A DNA stretch of 64,000 nucleotides from Myxococcales bacterium. GTDB taxonomy: Bacteria > Myxococcota > Myxococcia > Myxococcales > Myxococcaceae. The stretch spans positions 1 through 64,000 of the forward strand of contig JAUXRI010000225.1 of NCBI GenBank assembly GCA_030681895.1. Reading direction: 5' to 3'. The translations under genes and the position numbers were made by a program. Below are positions 51,832 to 59,604 of the stretch, piece by piece (positions within the stretch are counted from its first letter, which is position 1; the number at the start of each line of letters is the position of its first letter). The notes beneath the pieces were generated by a model, which had not been told where the DNA came from, ran no database searches, and worked only from the letters and a program-made list of their open reading frames with translations.

Positions 51832-52551
51832 GTGTCACAGACTCAAACCCCGTGGTTCATGGCCGCTGTCGTGATGTCGCTCTTCGCGCTGGGCGGCGTC
51901 CTCTTCGGCCGCTTCGAGCAGCACACGCCTCCCGCGCGGCGAATCGCGAAGCAGGTGCTCGTCGTCTCCGTCTTCATGGTCGTCGAGGTGTTCGCGGGTC
52001 GTCCCTGGTCGCTCGGGCTCCTGGGCCTCTTCGGCGCGTTCTTCGTGGGCGTTCATGGGTGGTGGCTCCCCAGGAACGGCGTCAACGGGCTCACCGCCGA
52101 GCCGTACGACGTGTACCTCGAGCTCATCGGAGCGAAGGCGCCGCGCGCGCCGACGAGTGGCTTTCCCGTCGCACAGTTTCGCGCCGCCCGGCCGGTGCGG
52201 AGCCTCGACAAAGTGCGTGAGTTCTACGGAGAAGGCCTGGGCCTTCCTGTCATCGGAGAGTTCCGCGACCACGATGGCTTCTCTGGCGTCATGTTCGGCG
52301 TGCCCGATTCGCGGGCCCACCTCGAGTTCACCCAGGGCCCTCATCTGCCGCACGAACGACCGCACCCCGAAGAGAACTTCGTCTTCTACGTGCCCGACGG
52401 GGCCGCCGCCGACGCGCTCGTGCGTCGCCTCGCCGAGCGCGGCTATTCAGAGGTGGACCCGGTCAACCCGTACTGGCGACAGGGCGGCACCACCATCGCC
52501 GACGCCGATGGCTTCCGCGTCGTCGTGATGCGCTCGACAGGGCTCGGCTGA
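51832..52551 (+). CDS. Three-helix membrane domain fused to a VOC (glyoxalase-fold) domain
   Basis: 239 residues from the GTG at 51832, which has GGAG eight bases before it; the frame stays open further upstream but that sequence is not protein-like. The first about 100 residues are three membrane helices (FMAAVVMSLFALGGVLFGRF, VLVVSVFMVVEVFAGRPW, LGLLGLFGAFFVGVHGWWL), resembling a small membrane-protein family that usually stands alone. The second half is a VOC domain (VRSLDKVREFYGEGLGLPVI, AHLEFTQGP, FVFYVPDG, TTIADADGFRVVV). Metal ligands could be the His and Glu in AHLEF and the Asp in DADGF. The substrate is unknown. Confidence 0.78.
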   Translation: MSQTQTPWFMAAVVMSLFALGGVLFGRFEQHTPPARRIAKQVLVVSVFMVVEVFAGRPWSLGLLGLFGAFFVGVHGWWLPRNGVNGLTAEPYDVYLELIGAKAPRAPTSGFPVAQFRAARPVRSLDKVREFYGEGLGLPVIGEFRDHDGFSGVMFGVPDSRAHLEFTQGPHLPHERPHPEENFVFYVPDGAAADALVRRLAERGYSEVDPVNPYWRQGGTTIADADGFRVVVMRSTGLG

Positions 52552-52561
52552 CGGGCCTGCT

Positions 52562-52783
52562 TCAGCCCGCTGATTCCTTTTCCTTCAACATGAAGAGGTA
52601 CAGCCCCTCGACCTTCTTGCGCGCCCACAGCGTGCGCCGCAGGAACTTCAGGCTCGAAGACACGCTCGGGTCATGCGTGAAGCACCGAATCGGAATCTGC
52701 TCGCCCAGCTGCGCCCAGCCGTAGTGCGCCGACAGCTCGGTGACGATCTTCTCCAACGTGATGCCGTGCAGCGGGTCAGCCAT
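52562..52783 (-). CDS. VF530 / DUF2132 family DNA-binding-like protein
   Basis: 73 residues from the ATG at 52783. It is almost a textbook member: MADPLHGITLEKIVTELSAH, then PIRCFTHDPSVSSSLKFLRR and TLWARKKVEGLYL. The VF530 structure is a small helical fold with a SAP-like, nucleic-acid-binding look; the role is unknown. It is the last gene of a minus-strand run after the cystine-knot lipoprotein (20-base gap) and converges with the VOC gene ten bases away. Confidence 0.92.
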   Translation of the reverse strand: MADPLHGITLEKIVTELSAHYGWAQLGEQIPIRCFTHDPSVSSSLKFLRRTLWARKKVEGLYLFMLKEKESAG

Positions 52784-52803
52784 GGAACTCGAGCCTCTAC
52801 CGC

Positions 52804-53622
52804 CTATTGGCAGCGATTGGTGACGCACTGAAACGAGCAGCAGTTTTGCGCGAGGCCACACGGCGTTCCCGCCGCACCGCACGCCTGCGCCGCGCAGCGC
52901 CCGTTGGTGCACGTGCCCGAACAGCACTGGCTCTGCATCGTGCACACCGCGTTCGTCTGCAGACACATGCCCGAGGTGCGGCACGCGCCCATCAGGCACG
53001 TCAGCCCGGCGCAGCACGCGGTCGGCCCGGTGCACGGCTCCATGTCCATTCGGCACTGCGCGCGGCAGGTGCCCGTCGGGCCACAGAAGCCCTGACAACA
53101 CTCGAAGTCCGCCGTGCAGGCAGCGGCCGCCATCGTGCACGCGACAGGCCGGCACAGGCCCGAGACACAGGAGCCCGTGCAGCAGTCCTTCGTGTCGTTG
53201 CACGCCTGACCCGAGGGCCCACAGCTGGAGCTCCGGCAGGTGCTGCTGGCGCAGGTGCCACCGGTGCAGCAGTCGCCAGTCGTCAGACAGCCAGCGCCGG
53301 GCATCGCGCAGCCGTCGATGGACGCGCACCTGCCACTGATGCAGCTCCCCGAGCAGCACAGCGCCGGGTTCACGCAGCTCTCGTTCGTCATCGCGCACGT
53401 ACACGCGCCGTCGCGGCACAGCCCGCTGCAACACTCGTTCGACGACGCGCAGCCCTCGATGAGCGGCTTGCACACCACCTGGCACAGCCCGCCGCGGCAC
53501 TCGCCTTTGCAGCAGTCAGCCAGCGAGGAGCACGCGCCGCCGAGCTCCCGACACACGGGCGTCATCACCGTGGTGCCGCAGCCGGTGAGTGCGATGACGA
53601 GGAGGAGCGCAGAGCGGCGCAT
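52804..53622 (-). CDS. Lipoprotein made of nine tandem six-cysteine (cystine-knot-like) modules
   Basis: 272 residues. A lipobox LVIALTGC is followed by nine modules of about 27 residues with the spacing C-x6-C-x5-CC-x3/4-C-x4/5-C, for example CKPLIEGCASSNECCSGLC. This is the framework of inhibitor-cystine-knot (knottin) peptides and of Dickkopf-type Cys-rich domains, here repeated without linkers to fill the whole protein. The modules share the spacing but differ in loop residues. It lies between a hybrid sensor kinase (16-base gap upstream) and a VF530 gene, so all three are probably co-transcribed. A surface binding, inhibitor or sensing role is inference only. Confidence 0.85.
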   Translation of the reverse strand: MRRSALLLVIALTGCGTTVMTPVCRELGGACSSLADCCKGECRGGLCQVVCKPLIEGCASSNECCSGLCRDGACTCAMTNESCVNPALCCSGSCISGRCASIDGCAMPGAGCLTTGDCCTGGTCASSTCRSSSCGPSGQACNDTKDCCTGSCVSGLCRPVACTMAAAACTADFECCQGFCGPTGTCRAQCRMDMEPCTGPTACCAGLTCLMGACRTSGMCLQTNAVCTMQSQCCSGTCTNGRCAAQACGAAGTPCGLAQNCCSFQCVTNRCQ

Positions 53623-53638
53623 GGGGCGCCAAGCTACC

Positions 53639-55411
53639 TCAGCTCCGCGGCGCCAACAGCTCGTTGACCCGGGTGACGAGCGCTTCGGCCGTGAAGGGCT
53701 TCTCGAGCACCGAGACGCGGCCCTCTTCGATGCCTCGCCGCACGAGGTCCTCTTCGACGTAGCCCGTGACGATGAGCACCGGCGCCGAGGGGAAGAGCTG
53801 ACGGAAGCCCTCGATGAGCAGCTGCGTCGGCAGGCCCGGCATCACCGCGTCGGTGCACAACATCGCGAGCTCGCCCTGATGCCGCCGCGCGAGCACCAGC
53901 GCCTCGTCGACGTTGGCCGCCTCCACCGGGTCGATGCCTGCGTTCTTCAGCGCCGTCGCCAGCGTCGCGCGCACGGCCTCGTTGTCTTCGACGAGCAGCA
54001 CCCGATGCTGAACGTCTCGTCTGACGGCCACCGTCGACACCACGCTCGGCGACACGAAGTCCGCGGGGGCGACCGGGAACCCCACCGTGAAGGTGGTGCC
54101 GCTGCCTGGTGACGACTCGACGGTGACGAAGCCCCGGGCCTGCGACGCGATGCCGTACACCGACGCGAGCCCCAGCCCCGTGCCCTTTCCCTGTCCCTTG
54201 GTGGTGAAGAACGGCTCGAAGACCCGCGCGCGCGTCGCTTCGTCCATGCCGACGCCCGTGTCCTTCACGGTGAGGGTGACGTAGCGGGCGGTCTGGTCGG
54301 GTGCCTCGGGGGGCAGGTTCGGAGGCTCGACGAGGCTCGAGGTGAGCGTGAGCGTGCCTCCCTTCGGCATGGCGTCGGCGGCGTTGACGGCGAGGTTCAG
54401 CACCACCTGTCCCAGCTGTGACTCGTCCACCAGCGCGCGAGGGGGAGCGCCGGCCACGTTCTCGAGCGTGACGTCCGCCGACAGCAGCCGGCGCAGCGAC
54501 TTCGTCGTCATCGTGAGGAAGGCGTCGACGTCGAGCGCGGTGGGGTGGGCGACGCTCTTCTTCGCCAGCGACAGCAACTGCCGCGTCATCTGCGCAGCCT
54601 GCGCGGACGCCTGGGCGATGGCCTCGAGCCCTTCTCTGCGGTCCTCCTCTGACGTCGACACCTTGAGCATGTCGGTCCACGTCATGATGACGACGAGCTG
54701 GTTGTTGAAGTCGTGCGCGACGCCGCCCGCCAGCCGCCCAATCGCCTCGAGGCGCTGCGTCTCGACGGCGCGTGCTTCGAGGGCCAGGCGGTGACGTTGC
54801 TCGGCGGCTTCACGCTCGGCTGCCTCGGCCGTCGCCCGCCACGCCGCTTCGACGCGGTTGAAGAGCCCCGTCAGCAGAAAGAGCAGGAGCCCTGCGTTGA
54901 GCGAGAAGAAGATGGTGAGCCGGGCCCAGTTCGCCCCCACGAGCGGGTCCGTCGCCGTCACACTGACCGCTGGGACGGCCTTCGTCGTGATGAGGACGCC
55001 GTTGATGGCGAGGCCCAGCGCCGCCACCACGAGCACTGCGGCACCAGCTCGGCGCCCCAGCGTCACGGCCGCGATGATGACGCTCGTCGTCCCCGCGAGG
55101 AACGGGCCCGGCGAGAGGCTCAGGAAGTGCGGGCCCACCACCGCCGTCAGCAGCAGGACCAGCACGATGAGCCCCGACTGCATGCGCGGCGGGGCGAGCA
55201 GGCGAAGCGCGATGAAGCTCAGCCAGACCGTGACGATGAAGGCGAACGCGCCGTCGACGAGCGGCGGAGGCTTCAGCGCGGCCCACACGAGCAGCAGCAC
55301 CGGGATGATGACGATGATTCCCGTGAGGTAGACGCGCGAGATGGCGTTTCGCCATTCATCGAGCTTGTCGATCGACGCTTGCCCCCGCTGCACCGAGCGA
55401 ATCTGGCCCAA
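53639..55411 (-). CDS. Membrane hybrid histidine kinase (HisKA-HATPase-REC)
   Basis: 590 residues. Residues about 25-195 hold about six membrane helices (VYLTGIIVIIPVLLLVWAAL and on). A linker helix leads to the HisKA box AIGRLAGGVAHDFNNQLVV with His233, the HATPase domain (NLAVNAADAM, DTGVGM, GKGTGLGL) and a C-terminal receiver with Asp521 in LCTDAVMP. The receiver keeps the Lys of LEKPFTAEALV. It starts a minus-strand run that includes the nine-knot lipoprotein and the VF530 gene. It is divergent from the zinc-finger Ser/Thr kinase, 57 bases apart. Confidence 0.9.
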   Translation of the reverse strand: MGQIRSVQRGQASIDKLDEWRNAISRVYLTGIIVIIPVLLLVWAALKPPPLVDGAFAFIVTVWLSFIALRLLAPPRMQSGLIVLVLLLTAVVGPHFLSLSPGPFLAGTTSVIIAAVTLGRRAGAAVLVVAALGLAINGVLITTKAVPAVSVTATDPLVGANWARLTIFFSLNAGLLLFLLTGLFNRVEAAWRATAEAAEREAAEQRHRLALEARAVETQRLEAIGRLAGGVAHDFNNQLVVIMTWTDMLKVSTSEEDRREGLEAIAQASAQAAQMTRQLLSLAKKSVAHPTALDVDAFLTMTTKSLRRLLSADVTLENVAGAPPRALVDESQLGQVVLNLAVNAADAMPKGGTLTLTSSLVEPPNLPPEAPDQTARYVTLTVKDTGVGMDEATRARVFEPFFTTKGQGKGTGLGLASVYGIASQARGFVTVESSPGSGTTFTVGFPVAPADFVSPSVVSTVAVRRDVQHRVLLVEDNEAVRATLATALKNAGIDPVEAANVDEALVLARRHQGELAMLCTDAVMPGLPTQLLIEGFRQLFPSAPVLIVTGYVEEDLVRRGIEEGRVSVLEKPFTAEALVTRVNELLAPRS

Positions 55412-55468
55412 TCGGTCGCTCGCGAGAAGGGCCCCGAACCCGGCGCTGCCCGCTATGCTGCGCGACCG

Positions 55469-58465
55469 ATGGCCTGCGTCGAACCGCGGCAGTGGGTCGC
55501 TCTCACCGAGCGCCGTCTCTCAGCCGACGAAGAGGCGCAGGTCCGTGCACACGCGGAGCGCTGTGACACCTGCCGGCCGCTCCTCGCGGTCGCCGACGAA
55601 AAACGTGAGAGCGCGGCCGAGGCGCCGACCCGTGAGCTCTCGAAGACGGAGCTGGCCAAAGCGAAGGACGTCTCGTCGCGCGCTGGCGTGCTGGAGCGGG
55701 GCACCAGCGTCGGCCGCTTCGTGCTGCTCGACGTGCTGGGCGTTGGTGGCATGGGCGCCGTGTACTCGGCGTACGACCCACAGCTCGAGCGCAAGGTGGC
55801 GCTCAAGCTCCTCTCGACGGTGGGCGGCCCCGACGGCACCGGCCCCGCGTTCTCTCGCATGCTGCGCGAGGCCCAGGCGATGGCGCGCCTGTCTCACCCG
55901 AACGTCGTCAACGTCTTCGAGGTCGGCGAGCACCAGGGCAGCATCTTCATCGCGATGGAGTACGTGCCAGGCACCACGCTGCGGGTGTGGCTGCGCTCCC
56001 AACCGCGCACCTGGCAGGCCATCGTCGGCACCTTCGAGCAGGCCGGCCGCGGGCTCGCTGCGGCGCACGCGGCCCACCTCATCCACCGCGACTTCAAGCC
56101 CGCCAACGTCCTCATCGGTGACGACGGCCGCGCCCGCGTGACGGACTTCGGCGTCGCCCGCGCCGATGGCACGTACGAGCCCGTCGGTCCGCTCCTCGCC
56201 GTTTCGGAGGACAGCGGGCGTGGCTCGCTGCTCGAGCCATTGACTCAAGCCGACGTCGTCGTCGGCACCGTCGGCTACATGTCGCCCGAGCAGGCCCTGG
56301 CGATGACGCCCGACCCGCGCACCGACCAGTTCAGCTTCTGTGTCTCGTTGTGGGAGGCGCTCTACGGCGACAAGCCCTTCACGGGCGCGACGGCGGTCGA
56401 GGTGACGCGCAAGCTCGTCGACGGCGTGCTGCCGCCGAAGCCCAACGGCTCGGTGCCCTCCTGGCTCCACGCGGTGCTGGTGCGTGGCCTCGCGCGGGCT
56501 CCCGAAGACCGCTTCCCCTCGATGGAGGCGCTGCTGGCCGAGCTCGCCCATCGCCCCGTGGAGTGGATGAAGCTGGCGCCGTGGGCGGCGGCCGCGGCGC
56601 TCGTCTTCGGCCTCATGGGCTGGCAGGCGCTCTCGCGTGGCCGCGTGCAGCGCGAGTGCCTGGCGAGCGCCGACCTCTCCTCGGTCTGGGGCGTCGAGGC
56701 CCGCGGGCGGGTTCGTGACGCGTTCGGCGCCGTGAAGAAGCCCTTCGCGAGCGCGGCTCTGGCGTCGGCGGAGCGCGCGCTCGATTCGTACGCCGCCTCG
56801 TTGTCGACCCGCGTGCTCGAGGCGTGTGAAGGCGCTCGGGTGCGAGGAGACTCGTCGGAAGAGACGTATCGCCTGCAGGAGGCGTGTTTCTCGCGGCGCC
56901 GCGCCGAGCTGGCCGAGCTGGTCGCGAACCTGTCGACCGCCGAAGACGCCACCGTCGAGCGCGCAGGCACCGTCGCGTGGAGCCTCTCGCCCATCTCGGT
57001 GTGCGCCAACACCTCGCGCCTGCGGGCCGACCCGCGCCTCGCCGACTCGAAGTCGCAGCCGAAGGTGCTCGCGCTCCAGGCGACGTTGCTCAAGGCCCGC
57101 TCGTTGTTCGACGCCGGCAAGTTGAAGGGCCTCGACGTGCAGGTGGCGCAGGCCTCGGCCGAGGCGAAGGACCTGGGCCTCAAGGCGCTCGAGGCCGACG
57201 CGATGTCGCTCCAGGGCGCGCTCGAGCAGGCGCAGGGAAAGAACGCCGAGGCCTCGGCGTCGTGGCAGCGGGCCGCGATGCTCGCCCACGCCTCGGGCTT
57301 CGACGAGTTGCTCGCGCTCGCGTCCGTGCGCCTCGCGACGTTGATCGGGTTTCAGCTCAACCGGCCGCAGGAAGGGCGCGCCTGGGTCGCGCTCGCCGAG
57401 GCCACCATCGAGCGGCTCGGCGGCGACGACCTGTTGAAGCTCGAGCTGATGGGCGCCTCGGCGCGCCTCTTCACGGCCGAGAGCAAGCCCCTCGACGCGG
57501 TGCCGGGCCATGAAGCCGCGCTCGCCTTCGCCCAGAAGAGCATCGGCCTCGACCACCCGCTGGTGTGGAAGCTCCAGTACGACCTCGGCTCGAGCCTGGT
57601 GGCCGCGAGGGACAACCTGCGCGCCGTCGAGCACCTCGAGCGCGCGCTGGCGTTGCGGGAGCGCGAGGTGTCAGGCGACCACCCCGACTCGGCGATGGTG
57701 CGCTCGACGCTCGCGAACGCGTACTTTTTCTCGGGGCGCGCGAAGGAGTCGCGAGAGGCTTTCGCGCGGGCGCTCACGGCGCGTGAAGCGCTCTTCGGCC
57801 CCGACAGCCCCAAGCTCGTCGTCACCTTGAACAACTTCGGCGACACCCTGCTGAAGGCGGGCTTCGTCGACGAGGCGCTGCGGCACGTGGACCGTGGCGA
57901 CGCCATCGCGCGCAAGTCGTTCCCCGTCGGCCACCCATACATCGCCGCGACGACGCTCACGCGCTCGGAAGCGTGGCTGATTCAGGGCAGGAGCGCCGAG
58001 GCGAAGCAGGCCCTCGACGCCCTGGTCGCGCAGCAGCCCCCGTTGCCGGCTCCGTATCTCGCCGAGGCCCACGCGGTGCGCAGTCAGCTCGCGCTCCTCC
58101 AGGGCGACGCGAAGTCGGCGCTCGCACTCGCCGAGGTCGGCATCGGCGTGGCTCGTAGCATCGGGCCCAGGAGCACCGAACTGCTGAGGCCGTTGCTGGC
58201 GAAGGGTGACGCCGCGCTGACGCTGGGCCGGCTTCCCGAGGCCGAGCAGGCGTTCCTCGAGGCCGGGGCGCTCGCCGAAGAGCTCAAGCCGTGGAAGGTG
58301 ACGCTCGCCGACGCGAGGCTGGGGCTGGCGAAGACGCGGTTCGAGGCGAAGCAGCGAGACGGCGCCAACCGCGCGCTCGTCGAGCAGGCGCTGGCGACGT
58401 ACCGCGAGACTGAAGGCGCGGAGCGGAAGTCGGAAGCGGCGGCCGCGCTCCTCGCGCGGTGGTGA
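55469..58465 (+). CDS. Ser/Thr protein kinase with N-terminal anti-sigma-type zinc finger and C-terminal TPRs
   Basis: 998 residues from the ATG at 55469, where protein-like sequence begins. Residues 28-35 carry H-x3-C-x2-C (HAERCDTC), the zf-HC2/ZAS zinc-finger core. The kinase domain (about 85-350) has the Gly loop LGVGGMGAVYSA, Lys113, HRDFKPAN (Asp208) and DFGVAR; the catalytic set is complete. A membrane helix follows at about 366-388. The C-terminal 550 residues are helical TPR-like repeats (SLVAARDNLRAVEHLERALA, NNFGDTLLKAGFVDEALRHV), predicted to be outside. A finger that elsewhere binds sigma factors joined to a kinase suggests control of a sigma factor or a related partner; that is inference. 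Confidence 0.9.
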   Translation: MACVEPRQWVALTERRLSADEEAQVRAHAERCDTCRPLLAVADEKRESAAEAPTRELSKTELAKAKDVSSRAGVLERGTSVGRFVLLDVLGVGGMGAVYSAYDPQLERKVALKLLSTVGGPDGTGPAFSRMLREAQAMARLSHPNVVNVFEVGEHQGSIFIAMEYVPGTTLRVWLRSQPRTWQAIVGTFEQAGRGLAAAHAAHLIHRDFKPANVLIGDDGRARVTDFGVARADGTYEPVGPLLAVSEDSGRGSLLEPLTQADVVVGTVGYMSPEQALAMTPDPRTDQFSFCVSLWEALYGDKPFTGATAVEVTRKLVDGVLPPKPNGSVPSWLHAVLVRGLARAPEDRFPSMEALLAELAHRPVEWMKLAPWAAAAALVFGLMGWQALSRGRVQRECLASADLSSVWGVEARGRVRDAFGAVKKPFASAALASAERALDSYAASLSTRVLEACEGARVRGDSSEETYRLQEACFSRRRAELAELVANLSTAEDATVERAGTVAWSLSPISVCANTSRLRADPRLADSKSQPKVLALQATLLKARSLFDAGKLKGLDVQVAQASAEAKDLGLKALEADAMSLQGALEQAQGKNAEASASWQRAAMLAHASGFDELLALASVRLATLIGFQLNRPQEGRAWVALAEATIERLGGDDLLKLELMGASARLFTAESKPLDAVPGHEAALAFAQKSIGLDHPLVWKLQYDLGSSLVAARDNLRAVEHLERALALREREVSGDHPDSAMVRSTLANAYFFSGRAKESREAFARALTAREALFGPDSPKLVVTLNNFGDTLLKAGFVDEALRHVDRGDAIARKSFPVGHPYIAATTLTRSEAWLIQGRSAEAKQALDALVAQQPPLPAPYLAEAHAVRSQLALLQGDAKSALALAEVGIGVARSIGPRSTELLRPLLAKGDAALTLGRLPEAEQAFLEAGALAEELKPWKVTLADARLGLAKTRFEAKQRDGANRALVEQALATYRETEGAERKSEAAAALLARW

Positions 58466-58561
58466 CGCCGAAACGAGCTGGAAAAGAGGTGGTGTTGGCC
58501 GGTGCGCGCGAGCTGATGCTCGAGGACGACGGCGGCGGGGAGCTTCGCGGCTCTCCTGGCT

Positions 58562-59500
58562 TCAGGACCTGGTGGCGTCGGCCTCGGCCTGCTTCGGAAT
58601 GGTGCCGCCCATCGCGGCGAAGCGCTCCAGCGCGCGTTGGAGCGCCATCGACTTGAGGCGCTCGTCGTCGAGCTGTGACGACAGCTCGCGCACCTCGTCA
58701 CGGAGCTGCTCGACCACGGGCTGCTCCGAGAGCGCCCGCTGGAGCACCGCGAGCTCTGCGCCCAGGCTCGCCCGGAGCGCACTTTCCTGCGCGTCACGCT
58801 CGGCGAGGCGCTGCTCGAACTCCCGGGTGAGGGCCTCGTACTCGGCCGTGGTGCGCGTGATGACGCCGCGGGCCGCCGTCAGCTGTTCGACCCGCTGCCG
58901 CTCGTCCTTCGCGCGCTGCGACAGCTCGTCTTCCATCGCCCGCAGCCGCCGCTCCGAGGCGCGCAGGACCTCGGTCAGCCGCGCGCACTCGGCTTCCTGG
59001 CGTTTCAGGGTCGCGTCGGTCTCTTTCAGCAGCGCGACGAGGGTGCGGCGTTCGAGGTCGCCCGCTTCGACGCGCTGCACGGCCTCCATCTCGGACTCGC
59101 GAAGCAGGGCGAGCGTCTCTTCGTACGCCTCGATGACGCCATGGGCCTCGGAGAGCTGGGTGGCGATGCTCTGCTCAGGCGCCTGGCCGGCCGTCGACGA
59201 GACCAGCGCGTCGACCGCCGCCTGCTGCTCGGCGTCGAGCGGGTCGAACCGAATGCCAAACCCCTTCGCCTCGACGCGCACGACGGAGCCGGGCAGCGTC
59301 ACCAGCTTCTCGGCGACCGACAGCTGCACCACCACGCGGGTGGCCTGAGGCAGGGGGCGAAGGCTGCGGACGAAGATGCCTCCGCTCGAGACGTCACGAA
59401 GGTAGCTGGCGCGGAACGCATCGGGCGTCGCGAGCCTGACTTCGACGCGGTACGTCTTGTGGCGGGTGTGCTGACGGCGGTCCTGCGACGACGACGACAT
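58562..59500 (-). CDS. PilZ domain with long coiled coil
   Basis: 312 residues from the ATG at 59500; a start 39 bases earlier is possible. Residues about 5-105 are a PilZ domain of the myxobacterial paralogous type: RRQHTRHKTYRVEVRL with the RxxxR-like cluster, then YLRDVSSGGIFVRS. The remaining 200 residues are one long coiled coil (EAHGVIEAYEETLALLRESE, EALTREFEQRLAERD). It probably couples cyclic-di-GMP binding to a filament or polar complex. Function of the specific protein is unknown. It is in the same direction as the asparagine-synthase-like gene upstream, 104 bases apart. Confidence 0.85.
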   Translation of the reverse strand: MSSSSQDRRQHTRHKTYRVEVRLATPDAFRASYLRDVSSGGIFVRSLRPLPQATRVVVQLSVAEKLVTLPGSVVRVEAKGFGIRFDPLDAEQQAAVDALVSSTAGQAPEQSIATQLSEAHGVIEAYEETLALLRESEMEAVQRVEAGDLERRTLVALLKETDATLKRQEAECARLTEVLRASERRLRAMEDELSQRAKDERQRVEQLTAARGVITRTTAEYEALTREFEQRLAERDAQESALRASLGAELAVLQRALSEQPVVEQLRDEVRELSSQLDDERLKSMALQRALERFAAMGGTIPKQAEADATRS

Positions 59501-59604
59501 GGCGCCATCGTCGCCGCGCCATCGACTCCAGGTCAGCAAGAAACGACGACATCAGAGAACGGCTGCTGAGGAACAAGTCATTGTCGCCGACGGCTCCGCA
59601 GCGG

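Noticed and set aside
54713..55468. In-frame upstream extension of the zinc-finger kinase
   Set aside because: It is antisense to the hybrid kinase and Arg/Glu-rich without structure; the zinc-finger begins after the ATG at 55469.
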